A stretch of 64,000 nucleotides of DNA from Bactrocera neohumeralis (taxonomy: Eukaryota; Arthropoda; Insecta; Diptera; Tephritidae): NCBI RefSeq assembly GCF_024586455.1, contig NC_065921.1:86364061-86428060 (forward strand), written 5' to 3'. The notes below the pieces were generated by a model, which saw only the letters and a list, made by a program, of their open reading frames with translations, made no database searches and was not told where the DNA came from. How positions within the stretch are numbered: the stretch's first letter is position 1; each line of letters starts with the position of its first letter. Positions 24,310 through 35,540 of the stretch are shown piece after piece. The translations under genes and the position numbers were made by a program.

Positions 24310-25330
24310 CGTATCTGGCAATTCTATACATCTTTGAAAGGTCTTGACATAACCTACAACACGACGCTCTGCATGATTAGTTTGGATATTGCGTTCAACA
24401 GTTAACAGTTAACGTGGAAACATGGAGTTTTCCTTCGTTAAAGGCAAATCCGCTAGAGAAATATTCCGTGAGATTAATGGTGTTTTGTGGATTGATAGAA
24501 TAACAATTCGAACTGCGGAGCAATGGTTTCGACGATTCGGAGCGGGTGAAAACGACACCATAAGATGGTAGTTAGTCACCAAACCATTTCAAAACATCTA
24601 CAGAACGCTGGATACACAAAAAAGCTTCATGTTTGGGTGCCGCATGATTTGACGCAAAAAAACCTTCTGGACCGAATCAACGCCTGCGATATGCTGCTGA
24701 AACGGAACGAACTCGACCCATTTTTGAAGCGGATGGTGACTGGCGACGAAAATAATGGATCACATACGACAATATCAAGCGAAAACGGTCGTGGTCAAAG
24801 GTCGGTGAATCGTCCCAAATAGTGGCCAAGCCGGAATTGACGGCCAGGAAGGTTTTGCTGTGTGTTTGGTGGGATTGGAAGGGAATCATCCACTATGAGC
24901 TGCTCCCATATGGCCAGACGCTTAATTCTACCATCAACTGCGAACAACTGGACCGCTTGAAGCTGGCGATCGACCAGAAGCGTCCAGAATTGCCCAACAG
25001 GTAGGGTGTAGTGTTCCACCAGGACAACGCCAAACCACACACTTCGTTGATGACTCGTCAGAAGCTACGGGCGCTCGGATGGGAGGTTTTATCGCATCCA
25101 CCATATAGTCCGGACATAGCGCTAAGTGATTACCACCTGTTCCTGTCCATGGCGAACGCCCTTGTTGGTGTAAAGTTGAACTCAAAAGAGGCTTGTGAAA
25201 AGTGGCTGTCCGAGTTCTTCACAAATAAGGAGGGGGGCTTCTACGAGATGGGTTATTATAAAGTTGCTGTCTAGATGGAAACAGATTGTCGAACGAAACG
25301 GCGCATATTTGAACTAAGTCCGATCATTGT
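24310..25330 (+). pseudogene. mariner-family transposase relic (lineage D), catalytic triad retained
   Basis: A start codon at 24423 opens the N-terminal part (MEFSFVKGKSAREIFREING and TAEQWFRRFGAGENDT). About 90 bp are missing near 24567, then a second frame gives VSHQTISKHLQNAGYTKKL and VWVPHDLTQKNLLDRI. The first catalytic block TGDE is present near 24743. A frameshift follows; further on come LLCVWWDWKGIIHYELLPYG, and after a stop near 25003 VFHQDNAKPHTS and YSPDIALSDYHLF. The second and third aspartates are separated by 34 residues, the D34D spacing of mariners. C-terminal remnants reach about 25310. It is the best preserved transposase relic in the window but is broken by a deletion, a stop and frameshifts. 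Confidence 0.9.
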
Positions 25331-25649
25331 AAAACTTTTTATCAAGCATTGTATAAGGAGCAAAACAGCAGAAGGGGGATATTTTGTAATGTATGCATGT
25401 ATTATGTATGTTTATCGTCATCTAAAATGCAAAACAATGCATCATCACTACATCATATTACATATACATACACATGTAGCATAAAATTTTCAGCTTCCGC
25501 CGTCGGATATAACCATTTTATAACCAAAACTTAAATTTTTAACCTATATGTAACCGTTTTATAACCAAAACTCAAGTTTTGCTTCATTATTAAAGGTTTC
25601 TATTATATCGCTTTTCCCTCGCCTGTAAAGTGATGTTACGTTATTTTGC
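25331..25649. other. AT-rich spacer after the mariner relic
   Basis: Contains 'aaccgttttataaccaaaact'-like words twice near 25510-25570. No gene recognised. Confidence 0.4.
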
Positions 25650-25740
25650 ATTCAGAGTGACGATATTTATACATATATTTTGAAGAGCCGCTGACGTTAC
25701 CTTTTGGGGTTTAAAAACTCTGTTCAGGGTATAATAACTA
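25650..25740 (+). repeat. Tail of the ~154 bp-array element, separated from its array
   Basis: Reads 'gacgttaccttttggggttt' and 'ctctgttcagggtataataa', resembling the tail after the array at 5640-5690. It lies in the same orientation as the array at 23440-24260 and about 1.4 kb downstream of it, with the mariner relic in between. Confidence 0.6.
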
Positions 25741-27689
25741 TGTAAGAATACATATTCTATCAAAGAAAATTTACTCAACTGGTACTTCCGTTAGATCAAA
25801 TCACTTACTATATATCCCAAATATAACCTGTGACAAGGTAAACTTGCCTTAACAGCAACAACATGCACGTGTTTTCTTACACAGCACATCAAACCACTTT
25901 CATGAGGCTTTTTATATTAATTTCTCTTAATATTGGCAATCAAAGTAACCACAATGCCTCTTGTTGTGCCGTTAGTTTGCCAAGAAGCTGCAGCTGTGTG
26001 CAGAAAAGAAAAGAGTTTTGGTTAAGACTTGTGCTTTAGCAACAGGCAACTTGTGCTTTTGAACCGGCAAATGCGTTGGCATGCCGATGTGGTTGATGGC
26101 AGGAATTCCTCTCGATTTTTTTTGCTTTTACTTACATTTAATAACTTTTGAAATATTTTAGCTTATCTTTAGTATACAAATATAGAAAACCACGCATTCT
26201 CTATTTTGGCTCTTCTCCTACACACTGCTCATTTGTATTGCCGCTGAGCGCCATTGAAAATTGACTTGTGTGAAGTGAACATATAAAAATATGCCTGCTT
26301 TAGAAGAAAATTAACATATGCCATATATAGGTGGGTATACATGTGTTTAACGAGTGTGTGTGTGTGCGTGTCGGTGAAGAGCAACTGCCTCGCTATCTTG
26401 ATGCTGTCGTAATCATCAACTTAATTATAATATTTTGATTTTTGTCTCTGTGGACGCTTGCAAGTGCAGGCGCTGCAACTGCGACCTGCCTGCTCTCCAG
26501 TAAACGCACACACACATGCATATAGTTTGTATGCCTTCCCATAAGTAATTTCATAATATTCATCGACACAATTCCCAACTGGCGGCAACAGTAGCGCTTG
26601 TGGCACAAAAAACTATTTCTGCTGCCCCGACACTTGTGGAGAAAAAACTAAACATCACATATGTAGACAGGTTTGTGTGTATGTGTGCCTATATGGTAGG
26701 TGCAAATATTCTAGTGCCGCTTCAGCTCGACGGCAGGTAGTGAAGTTCCATTGAGTTCCCCCAGTCATTTGTCGCGTCCCGTTTTCGAGTGGCACTTCAA
26801 TAGCTTATTTGCATATCTGTAGTGTACTTACAGGCGCTTCGGCTGCTGTAGTGGTAATTGAATTGCAATTGCCACTGCCACTGCCAGCAGCGTTAGCGCC
26901 ACCGTCAGCTAGTTTCCCAAGTCGCTCTGCTTATTACTATTTGAAGACTGCCAAGAAAAAAGAAGCACTATTGTGTATTGAGCGCGAAAATGAGGTTACC
27001 ACATATTGTTTTGGGGTATTCACTGTCTAAAAAACAACAACGCGTTGGATGGATGCTTTTTGTTGTTCTACTGCCACTGTTTATCTCCTTCATTAAAATG
27101 TTTTTCTTATTGATGATGTCGTTGAGCTTGCCGTAGCTTCTGTTGATTAGTAAACATCATTGAGTTGCTAAGAATTTCATGAAGATTTTCAGCTGCTGAG
27201 AGGGAGCGAGTTAAGAAGTCAGTTATGACGAGTAGTTGGATAAAGGAAAATGAGGGTAAGGAAACTGCATTTCTTTTAGTTAAAAGTGAAAAAAACTTGT
27301 AGTACATCTTTTCTATGAATATTACTTTGAATCGCTGTTAATACTTCGTGATAAAACTTCACTTAAATCCAGCTAACTGTAAAAAGTCAAAATAATTCAT
27401 CCTTTGAATAAAACTTTATAGATTTTATGAAACTTAAGGTAAAGTGTCTTACATAGCTTGCCTGAGCTTTGGCCTGGACTATGAAGAGGCAATCGATCTA
27501 GGGCCAAAAGGCATTTGCGACAGCGCATATACTTATAGTGACCCAGCGCTGATCAAGCTTCCGCGAAGCCCAGTTATTTAGTAATTGAACACAAGAGGAT
27601 ACGGAAGCACCGATCCGGTTCCATTCTACCGGTAGCGGTTCTAGGGTCCCTTTCCTTGTCAGCTCAACAGCTTTACTGCGATTCCGCTA
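25741..27689. other. Unique DNA with microsatellites
   Basis: A TG run lies at about 26353-26370, and CTGCCA/GCC-rich DNA near 26820-26900. No gene recognised. The part from about 27430 to 27689 could be the end of the LINE that follows on the minus strand, but I cannot read motifs in it. Confidence 0.45.
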
Positions 27690-28439
27690 TGGCCCGGCAC
27701 CCATACCAGTCTTATCACAAAGAAGGAAGAAGTCTGAAGCTGGAATTAAAAGAGAGCTTAAGACAGTAAACCTCTCCAACACCCTTCTCCCCAGCTTTTT
27801 GACCAATCCGTAAAGAAGCCCACTGTTCCTCTTCTCAATCGGGGTTTTCCTACTTCCTTTCACTTTCACAGCCATACCATACACCTTCCACCGATGTCTA
27901 CGGGCACTTTGTGCAAGATGACGTTAGGTGCCATGGTGGTAGTATTGGAACTTAGTGCGCCATACTTCCTGATAAGCGCCACAAGTTGAGCGCTCACGTG
28001 TTTCTTTGCAAGTGGGTTTTTTTCTAAAGCTCTCCACCACATAAAGAGCCAGAGGACCACGAAGAGGAGATCGAAATGGCTCCTCTACAGCAGTATAAGG
28101 CATTCGAGGTCTTTTTTGCTCTCTTTTCGATATTCGACTTCCATGAAAGCTTTCTAACCTATATGAGCCCTAGATATTTTGCTTTATCCGCCGGTTGCAG
28201 ACGACTGTCTCCCATTTGCAGCAACGGTGCCACCGGGATCTTATAACTTCTAGTAAATAAGACCATCTCGGCTTTATTTGGGTTGATGGCAATCCCACTT
28301 CCGACCGCCCAATTTATTACGTTGCTGAGATACCCCTGCATACGGTACTCAGGAACTTTTCTTTAATCATAAGTGCGACATCGTCTGATGAGAAAATCCC
28401 CCGGAAGCCCTGATGCTCAAGTTTTTTTAAGTAGGTCGT
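27690..28439 (-). pseudogene. LINE reverse transcriptase relic, C-terminal half
   Basis: On the minus strand from about 28400, a degenerate region precedes the frame at 28341-28159: YLSNVINWAVGSGIAINPNK then AEMVLFTRSYKIP and PADKAKYLGL. These match the part of I/Jockey/R1-type reverse transcriptases after the catalytic YADD block. Downstream come WKSNIEKRAKK, WWRALEKNPLAKK and VILHKVPVDIGGRCM. The YADD motif itself is not cleanly readable near 28390. Several stops and frame changes interrupt it. It abuts a different repeat at 28440-28540. Confidence 0.8.
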
Positions 28440-28540
28440 CGGTTTTAGACCCACAGTCTCTTCGGGCAAGTTGTTTAGAATGATCCGTAGAACATTTCCT
28501 TTATACCCATTTTATAGCAAAAAAATCGACCCACTCTAAT
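28440..28540 (-). repeat. ATTAGNGTGGGTCGA-type dispersed repeat, copy 1
   Basis: It shares 'cggttttagacccacagt', 'gatccg(t/c)agaacattt' and the end 'cgaccc(a/g)ctctaat' with 62715-62827. Its reverse complement begins ATTAGAGTGGGTCGA, like the terminal and internal copies in 51530-52376. Confidence 0.65.
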
Positions 28541-30394
28541 ATACATACATTCTATATATACACTTGTTGCGCAGCAGAATATTCCGGCAATTAGCAAATA
28601 CTTTTCAGCTAAAATGGAATACGTGAAAAAACAAATCATATCGCAACAATAACAACAACGTCGACACAATCATGCTTATGATGACACTGAGTCTTTGATG
28701 AGAGCACGCTTTAGAGTTAATGTAAATAAAAAAGAATGAATTCTAATTAGACAGAAATGTACTTGAAAGCAGCAAATGCCAGCGAGCAAAGCCATATGAA
28801 ACGTTGACGGCACAGGTGATGACGGCAGTGAGGCAAAGCAGATGGGTGCGCATGCTAGGGCGATTGAGGGCACCTAGGTACACACACATATCTGCATATT
28901 TGAGAGGCTGTTGAAGCCGATGAGGGCGCTGAGTGTAGTGTCGGTGCCAGGGAGCCAAGCAGGGCAGGGTTACCAAAGCGTTGCGGCACAATTGTGTGCC
29001 GGAGGGCAAAAGATGCCAAGGTACGCTGAGTACTTTTTGATGGAGACCAAAATAGCGCACATGAATTAGATTTTTACCGCTGGTAATATGTGAATTATGG
29101 GTGTGTGAGTGTATGAATGTATAGTATATTTATTTGCTATGTATTCGGTATTTATTCTCAAAAACTGCTGATTTCAGTTACTTATGCACATTTTTGACTG
29201 AAATTATGCACTTTTTGGCACTTCAGCTTGTTGGGAATTAATTAAATTTAATTTACAATAAGCAGTTTCTTATGCGCTGTTAATGAGGATTTCGTAAATG
29301 CCACATGCCACAAAATGATGTCAAAGTTTTAATGCAAAGCGCAAGAAAATTCAAGTAAAAATCTGAAAAAATCAAAAAGAAAATCTGAAAAAAATTAATT
29401 AATGCTTGGTTATTGGCATAAAAAGCACACATATTTAACCTTAATTGGTAGATAAAAAAACTAAAAAAAAATTAAAAAAAAAAAATTAAACACGTGACTT
29501 CCCCCTTCAACATAAAGACATATGTAAATGTTGTTTTAAAAATTGGAAATTATCATAATTTCTATTTTAACTAAATTTCCACAAATGCATTATGCCACTC
29601 TGTCGAGGTTAGCACATTAAATATAATTGCCATACGCCATCGGGCATGGCGCATGCGCGAGCGCTTAATTAGTATTTCGTTGGCGCAGTCACAAAGGAGC
29701 CAGTGCACAGAGAAATAACACACAAGCGCGCTGTGGCAGGTGCGTAAGCAAAACCAAAATCATAATAATAAACATGAAATATTCAACTGCCGCACTGCTG
29801 ACCGTTCATCAATTTTGACTTATGCATTTATTAGTTATGTAAGTGGCGTTGGAGATGCGCTTGTCAATATAGGAAAATGATTTAAATTGCTTGCAGGCGC
29901 TTATTGGTTGCTGCATGTGTCGTGGTGCGTGCGCATGCGTGACGGCTTGAGGCTACAGCATTTTCCTGGAAAATCAAATTAACAAAGCAACAATAGTTCT
30001 TTATTGATTGCTTGCTTATCTTGCGGTTGGACACCCTAATAGAGACGTGTTTTTATTTTTTGTAGATTGTTGTCTGATAGTGGGTGGTTTGGTGCGCATA
30101 AAAAATTGATTAATATTGTAGAGCTGCATTTTCAAGTGCTTCGTAAGTAAAAGTGTGATTATTTGTGATTAAATTATTTTTACATTTTTAAAATAGAAAA
30201 GATTCTTATCGAATCTCAAAGTGAACGTTGAAGGAAAGAGAAATTATTTATGTTCGTGAGTGAATTTTACATCACTGGAATAGCGTGGTTGGAAAAAATT
30301 TAAATTTAAAGCACAGAAATTATGTATGACTTTCTGCAAGACATTCCGTGACCGTCACTAAGCCTTTGCAAACTAAAACATCCAAAATGAGCTA
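28541..30394. other. Unique DNA without a supported gene
   Basis: Poly-A-rich stretches at about 29340-29490. No family recognised in frames on either strand (28676-28873, 28743-29060 minus). Confidence 0.45.
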
Positions 30395-30672
30395 ACTATG
30401 GCGTTCAGGTAAGAGGAAACCCCATTGGTGGAAAACGGAGCGGAGATCAGATCTTCGAGCATGAGACTCTTCAACAAAGCGCGTAGAAGTACCTCTAGCT
30501 ATGATTGGACGCTGTATACAAGTCCGGGTTGAGGAAAGTTAGGAGAGCTTCGTGGCGAGCCACTGCGAAAATGTAAATGGCTGTCATGAGTTCTCACGGT
30601 TTAGGTGCATTCCAGCGAAAAGCCCTACTCCACTGGGGTATCTGAGAAATGCAGATAGTGGTTGGACCGTGA
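30395..30672 (+). pseudogene. RNase H-bearing LINE relic, part 1 (before the insertion)
   Basis: About 30455-30535 reads SSSMRLFNKARRSTSSYDWT in one frame, matching the linker between endonuclease and reverse transcriptase of I/Jockey-type LINEs (a basic LFNKARR run, then a W/Y motif). The next frame gives ENVNGCHEFSRFR, then AKSPTPLGYLRNADSGWT, at about 30570-30670. The element resumes at 31361 in the same order (GWTVSSKKSLKLL when the duplicated target is counted once). This shows the RTE-like segment is an insertion in it. Confidence 0.75.
30661..30672 (+). repeat. Target-site duplication, left copy
   Basis: 'gttggaccgtga' here is repeated exactly at 31361-31372. The preceding base is g at both places, so the duplication is 12-13 bp. 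Confidence 0.85.
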
Positions 30673-31360
30673 CGAATCCTGTCATTAAAAAACAGTCGTC
30701 ACACTCCCGACTAGGCTCCCACGTCACTGTTGACATTCATAACTTCGAAGTTGTAGATAATTTCATCTATCTTGAAACCAGCGTTAACAGCAATAACAAT
30801 GTCAGCCTGGAAATCCCTCGCAGAGTATCTCTTGCCAACAGGTGCTGCTTTGGACTGAGTAGGCAATTGAGAAGTAAAGTCCTCTCTCGACAAACAAAAA
30901 CCAAACTCTTTGAGTTATTCAACATTCCCGTCATGCTATTTAGTACAGAGACATGGACGATGACAACATCTGATGAGTCGGCATTAGGAGTTTTCGAGAG
31001 AAAGGTTCTGCGAAAGATTTATGGTTCCTTGCGCGTTGGCCACCGCGAATATCGCATTCGATGGAACGATGACTTGAGATATTCGACGATATTGACATAG
31101 TTCAGCGGATCAAGAGACAGCGGCTGCGCTGGCTAGGTCATGTCGTACCCAAGGACGAAAATACTACAGCTCTGAAAGTATTCGACGCAATAGCCGCCGG
31201 GGAAAGCAGAGGAAGACCTTGGAAAGACCAAGTGGAGAAGGAGCTGGCTTCGCTTGGAATCTCCAATTGGCGCCACCTCGCGCATAGAAGAAACGACTGG
31301 CGCGCTGTTGTTAACTCGGCTATAATCGCGTAAGCGGTGTCTACGCCAGTAAAGAAGAAG
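30673..31360 (+). mobile_element. 5'-truncated RTE-like LINE insertion
   Basis: Encodes the C-terminal part of an RTE-like reverse transcriptase polyprotein. It begins with SHSRLGSHVTVDIHNFEVVD, then NFIYLETSVNSNNNVSLEI, SRQLRSKVLSRQTKTKLFEL and FSTETWTMTTSDESALGVFE, RKVLRKIYGSLRVG. A frameshift near 31085 moves to DIDIVQRIKRQRLRWLGHVV, KVFDAIAAGESRGR and LASLGISNWR. The 3' end is 'cagtaaagaagaag'. It has lost everything upstream, typical of incomplete reverse transcription, and is flanked by a 12-13 bp direct duplication. Related C-terminal pieces lie at 34982-35270 and 56420-56985. Confidence 0.9.
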
Positions 31361-31372
31361 GTTGGACCGTGA
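31361..31372 (+). repeat. Target-site duplication, right copy
   Basis: Exact repeat of 30661-30672, directly after the 3' end of the RTE-like insertion. Confidence 0.85.
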
Positions 31373-32270
31373 GCAGCAAGAAGTCGTTGAAACTACTTCC
31401 CACGGGGGGAGATTTGAGATTACTGTAGAGCCTTGTTGGACCTCACCATATCTGGAAGCCGAAGTCATTGAAATCCTTCAAGTCCCCGGTCCCTTATGGT
31501 ATCTTACCAGCCAAATGCTTTATTAGAGTGAGAAGGTTCCAAGTCTTGAAGTGGGTTAAGAGAGCATGCGTCTCACTAACGAAACGTATAACATTTATTC
31601 AGGCAGATCAAAAATGTCTAATGGCTTGGAAATAGAAATTTATTGCTCGGCGCTGGACCTCAAGCAACTTTTCTAGCTTCCTGAATATTGATGCATCTTC
31701 CAAACGGAAAATTTTGCTTTCAGGAAAGCGGCTGGGGTCGGCAGAGAACGGCCTTAAAAGAAGGGATGCAGTAAATGTAGTGGCTAACAGGAAGCGGCTG
31801 CATATATACTGGGTGCCAGGATACAAACCAATTCTGTGAAACAAAATAGCTAATGTGATTGCCGAAAGTGTTATTCGTCCGGCTACCGAACCAGTACAGG
31901 AAATACAGAAGTAACTAAGTCCGATATACAAGGAAATTTCCGAAAGGATCGACAGGCGAAGCATGGCGAGATGGAATGCCTTAAAGACATGTAGGATCGC
32001 CAAAACTATTTGCAAGAGCCGCAAAGGGCTGCCGGACGGTTGTTGGCCAAATGACAGGTCACAACCCACTGGCATCACAAGCAAGAAAAATGCTTCTGTC
32101 CAGTATTATCTGGAGCTCGACTTAGATATTTAGGAGCTCCGCAGCTCAAATGGCTATATGAAGTATCAAAATATGACGAATATTCCAGTTCAAATTAAAT
32201 AAGTAGGTCTCATTTGGCGTGACAGCCGGCCAGTAGAACCAAATCTAAAGCAATGTCAACGCTGCTAAGC
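31361..32270 (+). pseudogene. RNase H-bearing LINE relic, part 2 (after the insertion)
   Basis: Resumes with SSKKSLKLLPT, then FKSPGPLWYLTSQ, a relic of the reverse transcriptase entry (KSPGPDG). Most of the reverse transcriptase is deleted. RNase H starts near 31598: IYSGRSKMSNGLEIEIYCSA, then LPEY and FQTE, and a degenerate GAR/GNE block near 31810-31860. The C-terminal linker reads about 31985-32090 (LKDM, RAAGRLLAK, TTHWHHKQEK). The end, about 32125-32200, reads RYLGAPQLKWLYEVSKYDEY and is shared with 34425-34600. Stops and frameshifts occur throughout. Confidence 0.78.
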
Positions 32271-34424
32271 GTTTTTCAAATCAAGAAAAGTTCAAGAACT
32301 TATCAAAGAGGAACTGAACAGAATAGAAAATAGAATAATATAATAAAATGTATTTTTTTTTTAATTTTAATTTTTGTTCTAAAGCGAAAATAGTATGATT
32401 AGTTAATAAAGTAATTTTTTACAAAAGTTTCACGAGAACTTGTTAAAAACTTTGCCATTTGTAGCACCTGTTGTCTGTCCTGCCACATATTCATCTGCAA
32501 GCATATGCATCACTCACACTCAAACGCATGCACCACCGCGTAGTTTGAGTGCCATTATTGAGCTGCGTCTGAGACTCATTGGAATTTCATTAGCGTACAA
32601 TGCAGCAATTATTGTAATTTATTATTAATAATTCATACCACTTGTATATGCAATATATTGCCCATCACGCACATACACACACGCACACTTAAGCATATAT
32701 ATATGCTAGTACTTGCATTGTAAATAAGTATCTACAACTTATGATAAGCCTACTCGTCGCAACGAAATAGCTACGTGTGCCCATACAAGTGGTTACAAAA
32801 GTCATTACTCACCCGGGAAATCGAAAACGAACGAATGAACGAAAAAAGTTGAAGTAAATAAAAATTTCCAAAAATAAAAAAGGCAAAATATCAGCAGAAT
32901 GTGGCAAGTAGTGGTGAAAAAAGTTTGAGTTGCTCGCACGCCTATCAAGCCATGCATCAATTTGAGTGCTGCTTATTGTTTTTGTAGGCTTTTATGGACA
33001 CGCACGCACACAGTCACACACTCTTGTGGCTTTCTATATATTTGCCTGCTTGTGTTTGTTTGCACAAGTGTACTTTAGTATGGCAACATTTGTTTTGTCT
33101 TGCTGCTCGTCGCATGCGTCAACGCACCTACAGGCCGCCTTGCTTTGCTTTGCTTTTGTTATTGTTGCTTTTTACATACGCGCAGCGCGTCACTTGTAGC
33201 CAAGGTGTTTCGCTTGCGCTGTGTGGTGGATACCTGCCTCCTCCGTTCAAGTACGCGCCGCGCGTTCGCTGCCGCCACTAGCCGAGCGGCGCAATTATGG
33301 GTGCGTCACATACAATAATAACAATAATAAGAACGATAAGAGCGCAAAGAAATTCTAAAATCAACTGCAAGCACACACATCCTCCTGCATGTATGTATGT
33401 GTGAGTGTGTGCTTTTGCGCTGCTTTAGGTTCCCATACTCGTGTGTTGCACGTTGATTTACTCGCATACGTGCGCTAGCAATAATTCAAGCGGCCAACTG
33501 CGCCTCCACGCCGCACCCTTTCGCAAGTGCATGTGTATGTAAGCTTTTCGGACTTTTTACAGTTCAACTTTTTTGTGCGCATGTGTGTGTGTGTGCTATA
33601 TTTCGCTGACTTTTGGTACAACACTCGTTCACTTGCGGTTTTGCGCGCTAGCTTTTACATGTGTGTGTGTGTTGGTTTGCGGCAATTTGCCGGCGACGAC
33701 AACGCAATTGTGTGTTATCAGTGCTTCTAAAAATGATATGTTGGCACGCCTACACACTTGCCACACTGCTGCAAAGCGCTGCCACAAAGCACCACTGCAG
33801 CGCTTGGAACGCGCTCTTTATCTCTACGTGTGTATGTGTGTGTTTGTTTGGCTATAATTCATGTTCATTGAACTCCCACCAGGCGCTGCGGGCTTGTCCC
33901 GCAAGTGTATCGCTTTTATTACATCCGCGTTTTGTGTCTTCTTTATCAATTAGCGTTGTTGCCGCACGATTTATGACTCTGCGATTTGCCATTTTTGGTT
34001 CGATTCATGTAATATGTTTGTCAAATGCTTTATGGCTAATAATCTGTGCGACAAATGTCGTGCCTTGTCTGTAAATGAGTTGACGCATTCCTCTACACCC
34101 GCTGTTTGTACTGCCTTTTGTATTATCTGTAGCGCTGTTCTCCCATAGTTCGCTTAATAAGGGCTTTAGTATGCTAGAAGTCAACTGAGTAAACATTTTT
34201 TCCTCGAATAGTTTTTATGGGGTTCCACGAAAAAATATCTAGCAGACTCTTAGTTATCTCAAACTTACTTTGAGTTCGAGTACAAGCCCTATACGATAAA
34301 CTGCCAGACCAAAAGTTATCAGTTCATCAGTTTAAAAGCTGTTCAAGTGAGCTCCAGCGCTATCAACGATCTAACCTTACTTAACCTCATAAGAATGACT
34401 TTAATAGATGGACCCTCAAAAAAT
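32271..34424. other. Unique DNA with TG microsatellites
   Basis: TG/CA tracts near 32670-32690, 33395-33410, 33580-33596, 33658-33672 and 33826-33842. Frames between 32966 and 34074 are cysteine-rich translations with no family motif and overlap one another. No gene supported. Confidence 0.5.
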
Positions 34425-34600
34425 ACCGTTTTTAGATATCTAGGAGCTCAGCAGTTCAATCGGTTATATGAAGTATCAAAATATGACGAATATTCCAGCT
34501 CAAATTCAGCTGCACCTTCATCTGGCATTATTAAGGACCAGTAAGTCTATGTTCGGCTTGACAGCCGGCCACTAAAACCTTAACTAATCTTATGTCAACG
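34425..34600 (+). pseudogene. LINE 3'-terminal fragment
   Basis: Encodes FRYLGAQQFNRLYEVSKYDE and YSSSNSAAPSSGIIKDQ, nearly the same as the end of the LINE at 32125-32200. Similarity continues into the 3' flank ('gacagccggcca', 'atgtcaacgctgc'). This copy keeps about 24 bp that the 32125 copy lacks. A 5'-truncated relic of the same family; its exact left edge is unclear. Confidence 0.75.
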
Positions 34601-34981
34601 CTGCACTATCTACGATCTACTTTCCTAACCACTTACAAATAAGGCTATAGGATGGACTTAGAAGAAATACCGCCACTACAGTAACTAATGCGAAGCTAAA
34701 TCCTGTTTTAGATTCGTTAAATCCCTTTAATTAGTTTTTAAGACTCACGCGACGAGGTTGCTAAGCTTCCGATATTCTTTAACCTAGAAACGTTTCAGGT
34801 AAAAAAAACACTTGCATAAGAGATACAGGTAAAAGTCATGGACTTTACACGAAGCCGTCTAACTGAAATGGAACTCGTGCAAATCAATACTAGTTTGAAC
34901 CGTTGCCTTAGTTGTACCTTGGAACGGACTGACATGAAATTTCACCGACTACTTTAGATCCAAAATATTCCGGCATCCTTT
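34601..34981. other. Spacer without recognised content
   Basis: Nothing identified between two LINE fragments. Confidence 0.4.
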
Positions 34982-35270
34982 TTCTTCTTCACGTCAGTCG
35001 TTCTTCCTTTCCGCTGCTTGGCGCCAATTGGAGATTCCAAGCGAAGCTAGGTCGTTCTCCACCTGGTCTTTTAAAAGGAGTGGAGGTATTCCTCTTCCCC
35101 TGCTTCCCCCGGCGGGCACTGCTTCGAATACTTTCACAGCTGGAGTCTTTTCGCCCATTCGCACGACATGACCTGGGTACGCTGGCTGTCTTTTAATTCG
35201 CTGAACTATGTCAATGTCGTCGTATAACTCATACGGCTGATCATCTTTGGGGGATGGAATCATGTGCAGA
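34982..35270 (-). pseudogene. RTE-like LINE C-terminal fragment
   Basis: On the minus strand the frame from about 35250 reads YELYDDIDIVQRIKRQPAYP then GHVVRMGEKTPAVKVFEAVP, GGSRGRG and DQVENDLASLGISNWRQA. It matches the C-terminus of the insertion at 30673-31360 and is better preserved over this part. Everything upstream is missing. Its 5' side faces a plus-strand leader fragment of the same LINE type at 35330. Confidence 0.88.
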
Positions 35271-35329
35271 AGTTCAAGAAAGTTCTCTGAGTACCATTCA
35301 TTTGGGAGTGGAAAGAAACGAGTATTTTA

Positions 35330-35540
35330 CATATGGCTCAAGCAGGTCGCAACCTCCGGTCTTATTTCAAGTATCCTCTTGGTAGCCAAAGAACATTCGT
35401 TTAAAGGCGAACTAAAATGAGTAGGTGAAGCATCCCGATCCAGGATTGTGTTCTGAGTTTGGGACCCGCCAGGTAAAAACACCCTCCATGAAAACCAAAC
35501 AACAGCCTCAGATGAGAGACTCCTTTTGATTCCAACATCC
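35330..35540 (+). repeat. RTE-like LINE 5' leader fragment
   Basis: Matches the leader before the endonuclease at 6300-6450: 'ctcaag(t/c)ag', 'caagtatcctct(g/t)ggtagcc', 'tttgaaggcgagctaaa'-like, and 'ccttttgat'. It ends before any endonuclease sequence. Confidence 0.75.

Noticed and set aside
32966..34074. Three overlapping cysteine-rich frames as a secreted protein cluster
   Set aside because: Their cysteines come from TGTG tracts in shifted frames, with no signal peptide plus cleavage logic and no conserved spacing.
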